Made by a program: the position numbers and the translations under genes. 64,000 bases of DNA from Nitrosarchaeum koreense MY1. Its GTDB lineage: Archaea; Thermoproteota; Nitrososphaeria; Nitrososphaerales; Nitrosopumilaceae. Each line of letters begins with the position of its first letter. The stretch's first letter is position 1. The notes beneath the pieces are model-generated. The model searched no databases. It was not told where the DNA came from and worked only from the letters and a program-made list of their open reading frames with translations. Positions 57,252-64,000 of the stretch are shown here, in pieces. The stretch lies in NCBI RefSeq assembly GCF_000220175.1, contig NZ_AFPU01000001.1, positions 903,512-967,511 on the forward strand. Reading direction: 5' to 3'.

Positions 57252-57386
57252 ATCACTATACCTAATTTGTTTTAGTTCACATTTGCAGTCTTCTCTTTTT
57301 CCACATTTAGGGCAATTACAAAGACACATCAGTAATGAAGTATCACACACATTACACTTGGTATATTCAGCAAAATCTTCTCTCAT
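57240..57386 (-). CDS. Cysteine-rich micro-protein (48 aa)
   Basis: A 48-residue frame, MREDFAEYTKCNVCDTSLLM, with eight cysteines in CNVC, CLCNC, CPKCG and CKC patterns, enough to bind one or two zinc ions. It converges with the MaoC-like gene with a 12-base overlap. No name can be given. The dense cysteine pattern makes it very probably real. Confidence 0.65.
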   Translation of the reverse strand: MREDFAEYTKCNVCDTSLLMCLCNCPKCGKREDCKCELKQIRYSDLGY

Positions 57387-57577
57387 TTGATATAATTATA
57401 GATTAAAGAAAAATAAACCTAAAATTATTAATCTTAAAATTTGTTTGATATTTTATGGAATTCCATACAAGTATCAATTAGAGGTAGAACATCATGGGAT
57501 TAAACATCCTTGTATCAAATAACAACATCATACAATTGCATAGTAATGGTTTAAAGTAAATATTAAAAATATACAGC

Positions 57578-57667
57578 ATGACTTTAGATTGTAACTGCAC
57601 AGTCAATGATTATGGAGAACTACTCCAAGAATGCGAAGGACATAAAGAAGCCAACTTCATGAAATAA
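57578..57667 (+). CDS. Possible Cys-containing micro-protein (29 aa)
   Basis: ATG frame encoding MTLDCNCTVNDYGELLQECE and a short His/Lys end. Three cysteines and a His could bind a metal. An AT-rich TTTAAAGTAAATATT stretch 20-30 bases upstream may be its promoter. The shortness keeps confidence low. Confidence 0.35.
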   Translation: MTLDCNCTVNDYGELLQECEGHKEANFMK

Positions 57668-57683
57668 ATTTTTTAAAAATTTT

Positions 57684-57789
57684 GATGCCCCCTCAAAAAT
57701 GGAGGCAAATGAAATGCGTTAACTAGTTTATGTGAGCTTTTTGGCTTCCAGCTAACACCGCGAGATGTCCCTGACTCAATGAAAGGGCA
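57684..57789. ncRNA. GC-rich foldable island, candidate structured RNA
   Basis: A ~105-base island clearly richer in G+C than the AT-rich flanks. It can close with TGCCC (57686-57690) against GGGCA near 57785-57789, with inner hairpins CCTC/GAGG (57691-57710) and GCGTTAAC/AGCTAACACCGC (57716-57761, one mismatch). No coding frame fits. On the minus strand a TTTAACTA-like box lies about 25 bases upstream and an AT-rich tract follows, so the strand is unclear. The rest of the gap, to 57986, is AT-rich and holds nothing recognised. Confidence 0.45.
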
Positions 57790-57986
57790 AATACAAAACA
57801 CAGTAATAACAAACATTAGTTAAAAAAAGACACTTTTTAGTAAACTCTTACAACATATTTTTATGAAAATGTAAAAAATGTATCAAATTCACGTTAAAAA
57901 TAAAAATAATATAGATTTTAAAGAAATTTTTAAAATAACATCCCGACTAAAAGTCTGTGCTGCATAATACTCAGAACATGTTTTGA

Positions 57987-58781
57987 TCAAATATGCAATA
58001 ATTTAACAAATAAAAATAAATTTTCAGATGCAGAATCAAAAAATAATTTGATCGCAGCCAAAATAATAATTGATGAAACTAGAATTTGCAAATATCTTTC
58101 TTTGATATCTAATGAGAGTCTTGCACCAACTAATCCACCAACAAATGCACCGGCAGCCAATAATCCTGAGTGCATAAAGTCAGGGTGACCCAAAAGACTG
58201 TGAACAATAACTCCAGATAGAGATGCAAAAAGCAAGATAAATTGCGATGTGGGAGCGGCTTTTTTCATAGTCATTCCCATTCCAACTACCATTAATGGAA
58301 CAAAGATGATACCTCCGCCGATTCCAAAAAAGGATGATATTATCCCTGCAAAAAAACTTGCACCTATTGCAAATACGATCATTTGTTTTGTTAGAGTCTT
58401 TTCTCTAGTCTCTATCTTTTTTCTCAAAAATATATAGACAGCAGAAGATACTAACACTAATCCAAATAGAACCTTAAAGATCGAAGGAGCTACATCACTT
58501 GAGATATAGGCACCAAGTATTGTACCAGGAATACTCAGAAGTCCTAGTTTTAATCCAAGAGAATATTCAATTCGTTTTTGTCTAGAATATGAAAATGTAG
58601 AAGCTATGGAGTTACTAAATGCCGCAAACAAACTATTGCTTGCAGCTAAAGTGGGAGGAAACCCAAAAAAAGTCAATACAGGAACTACTATTATTCCACC
58701 GCCAAGACCTATCATCGAACCAAGTATTCCAGCTACAAATCCCAATGGAATGAACCATAATTGATCAATCAAGATATTCAA
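57987..58781 (-). CDS. TauE/SafE-family sulfite/anion exporter
   Basis: A 264-residue membrane protein with eight or so helices and the duplicated TauE signature: GSMIGLGGGIIVVPVLTFFG near residue 21 and SSFFGIGGGIIFVPLMVVG near residue 148. The family exports sulfite, sulfoacetate or other organic anions. No sulfur-metabolism gene is adjacent, so the substrate is open. Confidence 0.9.
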   Translation of the reverse strand: MNILIDQLWFIPLGFVAGILGSMIGLGGGIIVVPVLTFFGFPPTLAASNSLFAAFSNSIASTFSYSRQKRIEYSLGLKLGLLSIPGTILGAYISSDVAPSIFKVLFGLVLVSSAVYIFLRKKIETREKTLTKQMIVFAIGASFFAGIISSFFGIGGGIIFVPLMVVGMGMTMKKAAPTSQFILLFASLSGVIVHSLLGHPDFMHSGLLAAGAFVGGLVGARLSLDIKERYLQILVSSIIILAAIKLFFDSASENLFLFVKLLHI

Positions 58782-58809
58782 CCATGCAAATTGTAAACAT
58801 TACTTAAAT

Positions 58810-59457
58810 TTAGTTTGATAGGATAAGCTTCCAAAGATATCCATCAGAATTTGTAGTAATTTCTAAGAAGAGTTGTTTATCGGCCAATCCACTAACCTCA
58901 GAGGAACTAGTAGTTCGCTTTGCCTCCAAGTGATGAGATTTTGCAGCATCAATCCATTGAGATATAGATTCAAAATTTCCAGGTTTTTTATCTTGCCAAC
59001 AATCACATACAAGAGAATTGATCATAATTTGATAAGTTGTCTTTAGGGAATCAAGATTAGAAAGATATGGGTCTGTTTGAATTACTCCAAGTACAGCATC
59101 AGGATAATCTAAAGTTCCAACCATGTGAATGTTTCCAAGAAAGTTACCCTCGGGATCTTTAAGCTCAGTTGAGGTACAGTAATTGATTGAATTTTGTTTT
59201 ATCTCATCCTGATAAAAAGTACAATATTTGGCAATAGAACTACCTGTGAATGTCAAGGGACTGGACATCAAAATTCCATCTGATGCAAGTGATGATTTTA
59301 AAATAGAATTAGAATCCACATAAGAGAAATTCAATTTTGGATACTCCACAGGTTCACGCAAGATTGGTTCAACAGTTGGTTGACTAGAAGTAATACCTAG
59401 AAAAACAAGGATGATTCCAATACCGACAACAATTGGTAGTAGAATGGTATTTTTCAT
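58810..59457 (-). CDS. Membrane-anchored exported protein
   Basis: A 215-residue protein with an N-terminal membrane anchor (ILLPIVVGIGIILVFLGITS) and an external domain with four cysteines (IAKYCTF, INYCTST, SLVCDCW), which may form disulfides. The DSLKTTYQIMINSLVCDCW and ISQWIDAAKSHH stretches look like sensor-type helices. No family recognised. Start ATG at 59457. Confidence 0.7.
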   Translation of the reverse strand: MKNTILLPIVVGIGIILVFLGITSSQPTVEPILREPVEYPKLNFSYVDSNSILKSSLASDGILMSSPLTFTGSSIAKYCTFYQDEIKQNSINYCTSTELKDPEGNFLGNIHMVGTLDYPDAVLGVIQTDPYLSNLDSLKTTYQIMINSLVCDCWQDKKPGNFESISQWIDAAKSHHLEAKRTTSSSEVSGLADKQLFLEITTNSDGYLWKLILSN

Positions 59458-59500
59458 TTTATCGTTTAATTTTTCACTAATAAAATAAGGTTTTGCAATT

Positions 59501-59992
59501 CTAAATTGAAATAATACTTAACTTGGAATCTTTAGTAATGTTAAATTTATCTACAAAACCAGAAGTAACCTCTAATATATACAGGGCTTTGCCATCAGGG
59601 GTAAAACTTTGACAGGTCATCGTCTCAAGGGCAGTTTTACATGGAGGAACATCTTTTTCAATATGAATAATGTTGCCGTTTTGATCAAACCAAATCATAT
59701 CAAGAGAGAACTGCATGTTTAACATCCAAAGAGAATAAACACCAACCTCATCAAATACAAAGATCATTCCCTGATTATATGGAAGTTGATCTTGGAACAT
59801 TAATCCCCTTACTCGTCGCGGTTCAGTATCTGCAACTTGGACTTGCAATGCAATGTCATCTATTTTGATTGTACCTCTTGGAAATTGTACAGATTCTAGT
59901 TTGCTGTCACTTGGGATAGACATCAATCCAACAGATCCAATTATCACTGCAGCTATTGCTACTGGGATCAGAGTCTGAGTTCTGGTTGCCAT
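59501..59992 (-). CDS. DUF192 protein, membrane-anchored
   Basis: A 163-residue protein. The N-terminal helix (LIPVAIAAVIIGSVGLMSI) anchors it outside the membrane, and the DUF192 domain follows: RRVRGLMFQDQLPYNQGMIF, YSLWMLNMQFSLDMIWFD, and GKALYILEVTSGFVD. Family function is unknown, though it is common in archaea and bacteria. It is followed by another exported protein on the same strand. Confidence 0.9.
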   Translation of the reverse strand: MATRTQTLIPVAIAAVIIGSVGLMSIPSDSKLESVQFPRGTIKIDDIALQVQVADTEPRRVRGLMFQDQLPYNQGMIFVFDEVGVYSLWMLNMQFSLDMIWFDQNGNIIHIEKDVPPCKTALETMTCQSFTPDGKALYILEVTSGFVDKFNITKDSKLSIISI

Positions 59993-60041
59993 AAAATTGG
60001 TGTGAGTTTCCTTTTAAAATAGTTAGAGTAAATAACTGAAC

Positions 60042-60227
60042 TTAAACGCCAAATGACTTGAATTTTTTATCACACTTTACACATTTTAGTCCACTCGTTT
60101 CACTACCGCATTGTTTACAACGCAAGGAAATACCTAATACCACTTTGGGGTTGATTTTTGAAGTTTTGATGATCAAAGCCACCACTAAAATTATTCCAAC
60201 TGCAATTCCAATCCAAACAAGCACCAT
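60042..60227 (-). CDS. Membrane helix plus zinc-ribbon micro-protein (61 aa)
   Basis: One N-terminal transmembrane helix (VWIGIAVGIILVVALIIK) followed by a cytoplasmic zinc ribbon with CKQCGSETSGLKCVKCDKKF. The ATG at 60227 is chosen; one three codons earlier is also possible. No family. It looks like a membrane-tethered binding knuckle. Confidence 0.65.
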   Translation of the reverse strand: MVLVWIGIAVGIILVVALIIKTSKINPKVVLGISLRCKQCGSETSGLKCVKCDKKFKSFGV

Positions 60228-60440
60228 ACATAACAATACATTAAATGCATATTAAAACAGTGTCACTAATAGGCCCATAATTGAGAGTCTAAAAATGTCA
60301 AATCCAATCTTTGTGTTGTTAATTCATAAAGCCTCATTCTTGTAGGAATTGTGGAAAAGAATTATAGCGAAACCAGAAAATTTGTCCAAGCAAAGTATAG
60401 GATATGACGATCCAGATTAATTTGAAGCATAATACAAATT

Positions 60441-60689
60441 TCAAGGTCCATCAAGAATTGATTGAAGTTTCTCTATGACAATATTGTGTATTATTATTTC
60501 CATAGGAATTGATGAATTTGCCACTAGGTTTTGATTGTCTTTTATTGCCTTTTGAACTCTTTCTTTGATTTCTTGATCTTCAAAGATTTGTTTTCTTAAT
60601 GAAAACGCATCTTTTTGATTCTTTACAAAAATTTGCAGCCAGTAATACCCAGTCTGACTGTCATCAATATTGATTTCAGTTATTTTCAT
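60441..60689 (-). CDS. Small soluble protein of unknown function (82 aa)
   Basis: Starts MKITEINIDDSQTGYYWLQI with an alternating strand pattern, then a charged helix (DAFSLRKQIFEDQEIKERVQ) and an IIIHNIVIEKLQSIL end. The ATG at 60689 is preferred over one five codons upstream. No motif recognised. The 213-base gap 60228-60440 holds a short Cys-containing fragment that I do not call. Confidence 0.6.
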   Translation of the reverse strand: MKITEINIDDSQTGYYWLQIFVKNQKDAFSLRKQIFEDQEIKERVQKAIKDNQNLVANSSIPMEIIIHNIVIEKLQSILDGP

Positions 60690-60744
60690 AACAATATTTC
60701 TCAAATTACTATTTTAACATAGTTTGCAGAGCAATAATCAGAGA

Positions 60745-61314
60745 TTAATCAGTACACCCAAATTTTTTTACCCAAGGTTCGTCTGAGAACTCACTTTCAG
60801 AACAAAACAAAGTAGATATTTTTGCATTACCTGATTCTAAAATTTTCTCATTGAGATTAACATCGTTGCAATACACTACTGCGAGTATTCGACCGTAACT
60901 GCCTTCGGGTTGTCCATCATCTTCATCAACTAAAACAGAAGAACCAACAGGACATATACTAGCAACAAAATCTTTTGCGATCTTACCTTCCAAAGTATTT
61001 ATCTCGGGAGCACTTGCCAATGTAAATCTTATAGATCTTTCATCAACCTTGATGGTATCACCATCAGTAATTTTTGTTACTTTACCTGAAAAGCAATCAG
61101 CATTACCAATACATTTTGAACTAGATGATTCAATGGATGAAGGTGCAATTGTTTTAGAATCTATTTGTAATTTTTCTGAAATAATCTCAGTTACCTCAGA
61201 TATTGGAATTTGTACTTTGATTTTTTCGGTATTTTGAGCAGATTCATAATATAAAAAAACTGCCAAAACTCCAAGTAGAACCATAAGAGTAATTCCTAAA
61301 ATTATGAAATTCAA
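60745..61314 (-). CDS. Staphylococcal-nuclease-like exported protein
   Basis: A 189-residue protein with an N-terminal anchor (IILGITLMVLLGVLAVFLYY), a linker and an SNase domain: KVTKITDGDTIKVDERSIRF with the metal-binding Asp, then ASAPEINTLEGKIAKDFVAS, EGSYGRILAVVYCNDVNLNE. The usual RLxGIxxPE is RFTLASAPE here, so the first catalytic Arg lies in a slightly changed loop. Likely extracellular nuclease; activity not certain. Start ATG at 61314. Confidence 0.82.
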   Translation of the reverse strand: MNFIILGITLMVLLGVLAVFLYYESAQNTEKIKVQIPISEVTEIISEKLQIDSKTIAPSSIESSSSKCIGNADCFSGKVTKITDGDTIKVDERSIRFTLASAPEINTLEGKIAKDFVASICPVGSSVLVDEDDGQPEGSYGRILAVVYCNDVNLNEKILESGNAKISTLFCSESEFSDEPWVKKFGCTD

Positions 61315-61420
61315 TGATTCTACATAGTATTATACAAACTTAAGATAATGTTTGTGCGATAGAAAACACAGTCAAGAGAACCTCAAACAATATACAACTA
61401 AAGTATTTAGAATCATCATC

Positions 61421-61729
61421 ATGAATCCATTATTTCAACTTAGTACAAGAAGATATCAAAAAGAGATCATTCTTGTTAAACAAGCATTGGCGGACTTGGA
61501 AAAAGAATGCGATGAAACTAATGGATATACAATTGATGTTCCCTTTGAGAAATTTGGATGGACATTTTTCAATATTCAAATTAGTGAAAAAATGGCAGAA
61601 AAAATTGAAAAATCAGGCATGATGAAAGGGGCTTTAGGGTTTAAAATTGGAGAGCAGATGACTAATTTCATAGGACATTATCTCGAAACCAAAGGAAGTA
61701 ACGTTCGAATCAAGAAAATAGATTATTGA
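61421..61729 (+). CDS. Protein of unknown function (102 aa)
   Basis: A 102-residue soluble protein with a helix-rich layout (RRYQKEIILVKQALADLEKE, EKMAEKIEKSGMMKGAL, IGEQMTNFIGHYLETK). I chose the ATG at 61421 (MNPLFQLST); a frame from 61352 adds 23 unlikely residues. No motif recognised. It is convergent, by four bases, with a C2H2 micro-protein. Confidence 0.65.
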   Translation: MNPLFQLSTRRYQKEIILVKQALADLEKECDETNGYTIDVPFEKFGWTFFNIQISEKMAEKIEKSGMMKGALGFKIGEQMTNFIGHYLETKGSNVRIKKIDY

Positions 61730-61733
61730 TAAT

Positions 61734-61859
61734 TTAGGACCAAGTGTCAATCCCTTTAGTATCTCTCTTTTTTCCCCATTTGTGTTCAATTTGCAGATGC
61801 GTCTCTAACTTATTAGGAGAATTCACAACCACATTACAAATAAGACAACGATAATTCAT
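61734..61859 (-). CDS. C2H2 zinc-finger micro-protein (41 aa)
   Basis: A 41-residue protein holding one C2H2 finger, CLICNVVVNSPNKLETHLQI with EH, residues 5-26, and a basic tail KWGKKRD. It is a further example of the single-finger micro-proteins of this window (compare 36054 and 47315). Nucleic-acid binding is likely; no partner is known. Confidence 0.65.
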   Translation of the reverse strand: MNYRCLICNVVVNSPNKLETHLQIEHKWGKKRDTKGIDTWS

Positions 61860-61911
61860 AGAAATAAAATTAGAGAAATTTTAGATTAAAGGAAGTGGTT
61901 ATAATGAAAAA

Positions 61912-62211
61912 CTAGTTTTTACGCCTTCGATAAGGATTTTTTTCATAAAACTTTTCAACATTTTCATTCCATTGTTTAGATTCTGAAAGATGAGATCTAG
62001 GATGAGGTCTTTTTCCATTATTTGATAAAATATCACTGTGTTTGTCATAGAAACTATCAGTTTCATTAATCAAAACATCAAGAAAATCAGACGCTTCTTT
62101 TGCTTCTTGACCCTTTGGGTCTCGATGAGCCATAATTGAATTTGATAATGTATCAATTTTTGAAGTCTTTAGTTTGTATTCGCTTAAAACTCGATGTTCA
62201 AAAGAGATCAT
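61912..62211 (-). CDS. Charged soluble protein of unknown function (99 aa)
   Basis: A 99-residue protein with a helical first half (ISFEHRVLSEYKLKTSKID, then AKEASDFLDVLINETDSF) and a basic, probably disordered end (GKRPHPRSHL ... YRRRKN). The last residues resemble nucleic-acid-binding tails. No family recognised. Confidence 0.6.
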   Translation of the reverse strand: MISFEHRVLSEYKLKTSKIDTLSNSIMAHRDPKGQEAKEASDFLDVLINETDSFYDKHSDILSNNGKRPHPRSHLSESKQWNENVEKFYEKNPYRRRKN

Positions 62212-62290
62212 TTCACATTATGTTCAAATTTACTAGTGTATGTTCATTTCGGTTGATAGAAATTATAAAATAAAATCATACTAAATAATT

Positions 62291-62404
62291 TTATTCAGTT
62301 TTATATTTTAGATTACATGTTGGACAATACCAAGATACGGATTCACCTTGTTCAAGAAATATCATTCCAAAACATTTTGGACATTGACCAATGTCGTCAT
62401 TCAT
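62291..62404 (-). CDS. Zinc-ribbon micro-protein (37 aa)
   Basis: A 37-residue protein, MNDDIGQCPKCFGMIFLEQG then YCPTCNLKYKTE, with two CxxC pairs 20 residues apart, a minimal zinc ribbon. It lies at the left edge of the long gap that holds the candidate RNAs. No name can be given. Confidence 0.6.
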   Translation of the reverse strand: MNDDIGQCPKCFGMIFLEQGESVSWYCPTCNLKYKTE

Positions 62405-62454
62405 TAATTTTCTAAATTAGCTATTCAAATTAAATATTTCAAAAAAGACCATAA

Positions 62455-62542
62455 CGAGGAATTGGAATACTAAAACGAATTTTGAATGCTTCCATCCTTT
62501 TTCGTTTATTCCTTTACTGTCATTAACTACGACAGTTCCTCG
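62455..62542 (+). ncRNA. Candidate structured RNA 1 of the 62.4-63.2 kb gap
   Basis: Closing stem CGAGGAA (62455-62461) with TTCCTCG (62536-62542). Inside, arm one pairs GGAAT and AAACGAA (62464-62479) with TTCGTTT and ATTCC (62501-62512); arm two pairs ACTGTC (62516-62521) with GACAGT (62531-62536). This is a three-way junction of about 88 bases. A TTAAATATT box at 62430-62438 lies ~20-25 bases upstream. No coding frame spans it and no Rfam family is recognised. The interval 62543-62763 is AT-rich with nothing recognised. Confidence 0.5.
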
Positions 62543-62763
62543 CCATACAATATACAACTAAATGATATTAAAGAGATTCTACCAAAAATCATTAAATTCA
62601 TTTGAATAATATTAATTAAACTTAATAAATGTAAATAAATGAATATCATATTAAAAATTACATGTTTTAAAAAAATAACAATAAAAAATTACAATAAATA
62701 ATAGATCATTTTAGAAATTTCCAATTTAAACCTTAAATATTAAAAATTCTTATAATGTATGAT

Positions 62764-62893
62764 GTCGAAATCACTTTCGGCTGAATAAACTGCGTGACCC
62801 TGCAGAACAAAAAAAGGCAATCAGTCGTTTAACGAACTGACCACGAGAGGAAATCTCTCTATGTTCTGTAATTGAGGGTTACGCCTTTTCTAC
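62764..62893 (+). ncRNA. Candidate structured RNA 2 of the 62.4-63.2 kb gap
   Basis: A 5' hairpin CGAAA-TCAC-TTTCG (62766-62779) is followed by a ten-pair stem GCGTGACCCT (62792-62801) with AGGGTTACGC (near 62874-62883, one G-U). Within it GCAGAAC pairs with GTTCTGT, and two arms fold as CAGT.CGTT/AACG.ACTG and GAGAG-GAAAT-CTCTC. A T-rich tract CTTTTCTACT follows, as at an archaeal terminator. TTAAATATT at 62733-62741 lies ~25 bases ahead of the likely start. No coding frame fits. Confidence 0.55.
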
Positions 62894-63077
62894 TCTTCAA
62901 CTAGTGTCAATACAAAAGAAATAAAGAGCATCTTAAATGTCAGATTCACGTAATGAATAATGAGATTCAGGTCACAGTTTGTATGTTTTCGTCATAGTAT
63001 ACAAAGACTAGAATCTTTTTTAAAATAATATCCAAATTAGCACAGATGGTTTTTATTCAATAAATGTATAATAGATG

Positions 63078-63183
63078 TGGAAAGCTGACGCAGTATCCTA
63101 AGGTCAAATGCCTGGCATCAGTTTGCTGGTCTTTGCTTACTTGCATGGCTACGCAAAGGTTGATCCGCATTAGTCAGCTTCCA
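63078..63183 (+). ncRNA. Candidate structured RNA 3, or 5' leader element
   Basis: Closing stem TGG-A-AAGCTGAC (63078-63089, one bulged A) with GTCAGCTTCCA (63173-63183). Inner arms include ATGCC-T-GGCAT near 63109-63119 and CTTTGC/GCAAAG near 63131-63158. A TTTTATTCA box at 63051-63059 lies ~23 bases upstream. The element ends 43 bases before the zinc-ribbon membrane gene at 63226, so it could be a separate RNA or a leader regulating that gene. No known riboswitch class is recognised. Confidence 0.5.
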
Positions 63184-63225
63184 AATTATACTAGTTAATC
63201 AACAAAGCTAAGAAATTTTTTAATA

Positions 63226-63948
63226 TTGATTAGAATTACAGAAAAACCCAAGGTTGTGATAAATATTACAGAATCATTTTTAGATACAATAGACATTTTA
63301 TTAAATTTACAGGTAGGCGATTTATCAAGATTAGAGCACGTAAAAAGAATGATACTAGAAAATAAACCACTTTACACAAGTGATAAAAAATATGTTAAAA
63401 ATCTAGCAGAGACATACATTAAAGATCATCAAATAGAAGAAATCAAATCACCAAAATTAATCAATTGTCGTAATTGCAGTACCAGCATTGCTGAAGATGC
63501 AAAATTTTGCACCCTATGTGGAACTAGACAAGAAAGAACATTTCAAAATTATGACGTAAAGAAGATTGTAAAAAGATACAATCCATTAAAACTTATATCA
63601 AGACCAAATTCGTATCAAAGTCTTGCCATAGTTGGAGGATTAATGGCAATGATTCCAACATTATTTATCGTTGCAAGAATGGAGCCATTACTTGAGGCAA
63701 TCAACTATGAAACAGGAATAGAGTTGTCAGGACTTGCATCTGTTTTCATATCCCTTGGGATAATTTCCAGCATATTGAGTTTCATTGCAATCATAATTAC
63801 ATTTTTAATAAAAAACCCAAAAAAGGTTGGAAGAATGTTATTTTTTATAGCATTTGGAATACTTGTTACTTCAATTCTAATAGGAATTGTAGGTTTTGGG
63901 ATAATTTTGATTTCAAGTAATATAGCATACAAAAAAAGACATTACTAA
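63226..63948 (+). CDS. Zinc-ribbon membrane protein
   Basis: A 240-residue protein, TTG start. Residues 1-75 are helical (LDTIDILLNLQVGDLSRLEH). A zinc ribbon follows with CRNCSTSIAEDAKFCTLCGT near residue 83, then three transmembrane helices (LAIVGGLMAMIPTLFIVAR, GLASVFISLGIISSILSFI with IIITFLI, and FFIAFGILVTSILIGIVGF). It may be a membrane-bound sensor. It lies directly downstream of candidate RNA 3. Confidence 0.75.
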   Translation: MIRITEKPKVVINITESFLDTIDILLNLQVGDLSRLEHVKRMILENKPLYTSDKKYVKNLAETYIKDHQIEEIKSPKLINCRNCSTSIAEDAKFCTLCGTRQERTFQNYDVKKIVKRYNPLKLISRPNSYQSLAIVGGLMAMIPTLFIVARMEPLLEAINYETGIELSGLASVFISLGIISSILSFIAIIITFLIKNPKKVGRMLFFIAFGILVTSILIGIVGFGIILISSNIAYKKRHY

Positions 63949-63951
63949 AAA

Positions 63952-64000
63952 TTACTCATCAGGATAAAAGTGCGATTCCACATTTCCACTATTTGTAGAA
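63952..64000 (-). CDS. C-terminal end of an unidentified protein (window edge)
   Basis: Fifteen codons ending STNSGNVESHFYPDE and a TAA stop are open to the window edge. The acidic ending is protein-like and the position, convergent and three bases from the previous stop, fits the gene-dense layout. The protein cannot be named from this fragment. Confidence 0.4.
   Translation of the reverse strand, partial: STNSGNVESHFYPDE

Noticed and set aside
60300..60420. Possible remnant of a zinc-ribbon gene (PHSCRNCGKEL followed in another frame by an acidic tail)
   Set aside because: No start codon in the Cys-containing frame and an in-frame stop just upstream. One CxxC is too little to call a pseudogene.
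62764..63183. 5S, SRP or RNase P RNA as identity of the candidate RNAs
   Set aside because: Neither strand shows the 5S loop landmarks (CCGAAC, GTTAAGC), the SRP helix 8 motif or RNase P conserved regions, and the lengths (~90-130 bases) do not fit SRP or RNase P RNA.

Overview
The window is AT-rich, densely packed archaeal chromosome and is best explained as a marine ammonia-oxidising thaumarchaeon (Nitrososphaerota) of the Nitrosopumilus type. The evidence is archaeal information machinery (TFB, Rpo12, EF-1 alpha, S10 in archaeal form, archaeal DNA ligase, homotetramer-type tRNA-splicing endonuclease), a 16S-23S operon with no tRNA in its spacer and no 5S beside it, bifunctional FBP aldolase/phosphatase, a long-form 3-hydroxyacyl-CoA dehydrogenase fitting the 3-hydroxypropionate/4-hydroxybutyrate cycle, a DnaJ-ferredoxin fusion typical of the phylum, and surface proteins with the WW-type repeat common in these genomes. 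The species assignment is inference from gene content.

Layout. 1-13.6 kb is housekeeping: partial IlvC, NMN adenylyltransferase, a degenerate EF-Tu-like protein, an ahcY-metG-hydrolase operon, a small Rieske protein, nadE-cysS, a YchF/OBG-type GTPase, a winged-helix methionine-rich membrane protein and BirA. 14-18 kb holds a secreted TPR/metzincin protease, TFB, a GIY-YIG-like protein and a phosphoribosyltransferase. 18.2-20.8 kb is a polyhydroxyalkanoate (PHA) locus: phaE-phaC facing an AbrB-domain regulator and a phasin-like protein. 20.8-25.2 kb has stress, repair and membrane genes and an acidic repeat protein. 25.4-30.1 kb is the rRNA operon on the minus strand, with processing stems visible around both rRNAs. 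30.4-37.4 kb has a GSA-aminomutase-like enzyme, a TPR protein, cupins, DnaJ-Fer and HIT. 37.5-40.7 kb encodes two exported proteins, one with five fibronectin type III domains. 41-47 kb mixes membrane proteins, a methyltransferase, Hsp20, a regulator and the hydroxyacyl-CoA dehydrogenase. 47-54 kb holds zinc-finger proteins, Rpo12-S10-EF1A, FBP aldolase/phosphatase, DNA ligase, a PhoU-like protein and EndA. 55-57.3 kb is an overlapping tandem-SDR plus hotdog-fold pair. 58-62.4 kb is a run of exported and small proteins. 62.4-63.2 kb is a long gene-free stretch.

The most unusual signals are: (i) three consecutive foldable, TATA-preceded candidate non-coding RNAs at 62.45-63.19 kb, and a similar island at 57.68-57.79 kb; (ii) the tandem SDR protein, whose layout recalls the C-terminal part of Chloroflexus malonyl-CoA reductase but whose active-site Lys is replaced by Gln; (iii) the compact PHA locus with a Shine-Dalgarno sequence exactly complementary to this genome's own 16S 3' end; (iv) three dispersed paralogues of one small family (DUF6659-like); and (v) about ten Cys-rich micro-proteins of 29-65 residues. 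I saw no tRNA gene, CRISPR array, insertion sequence or prophage.
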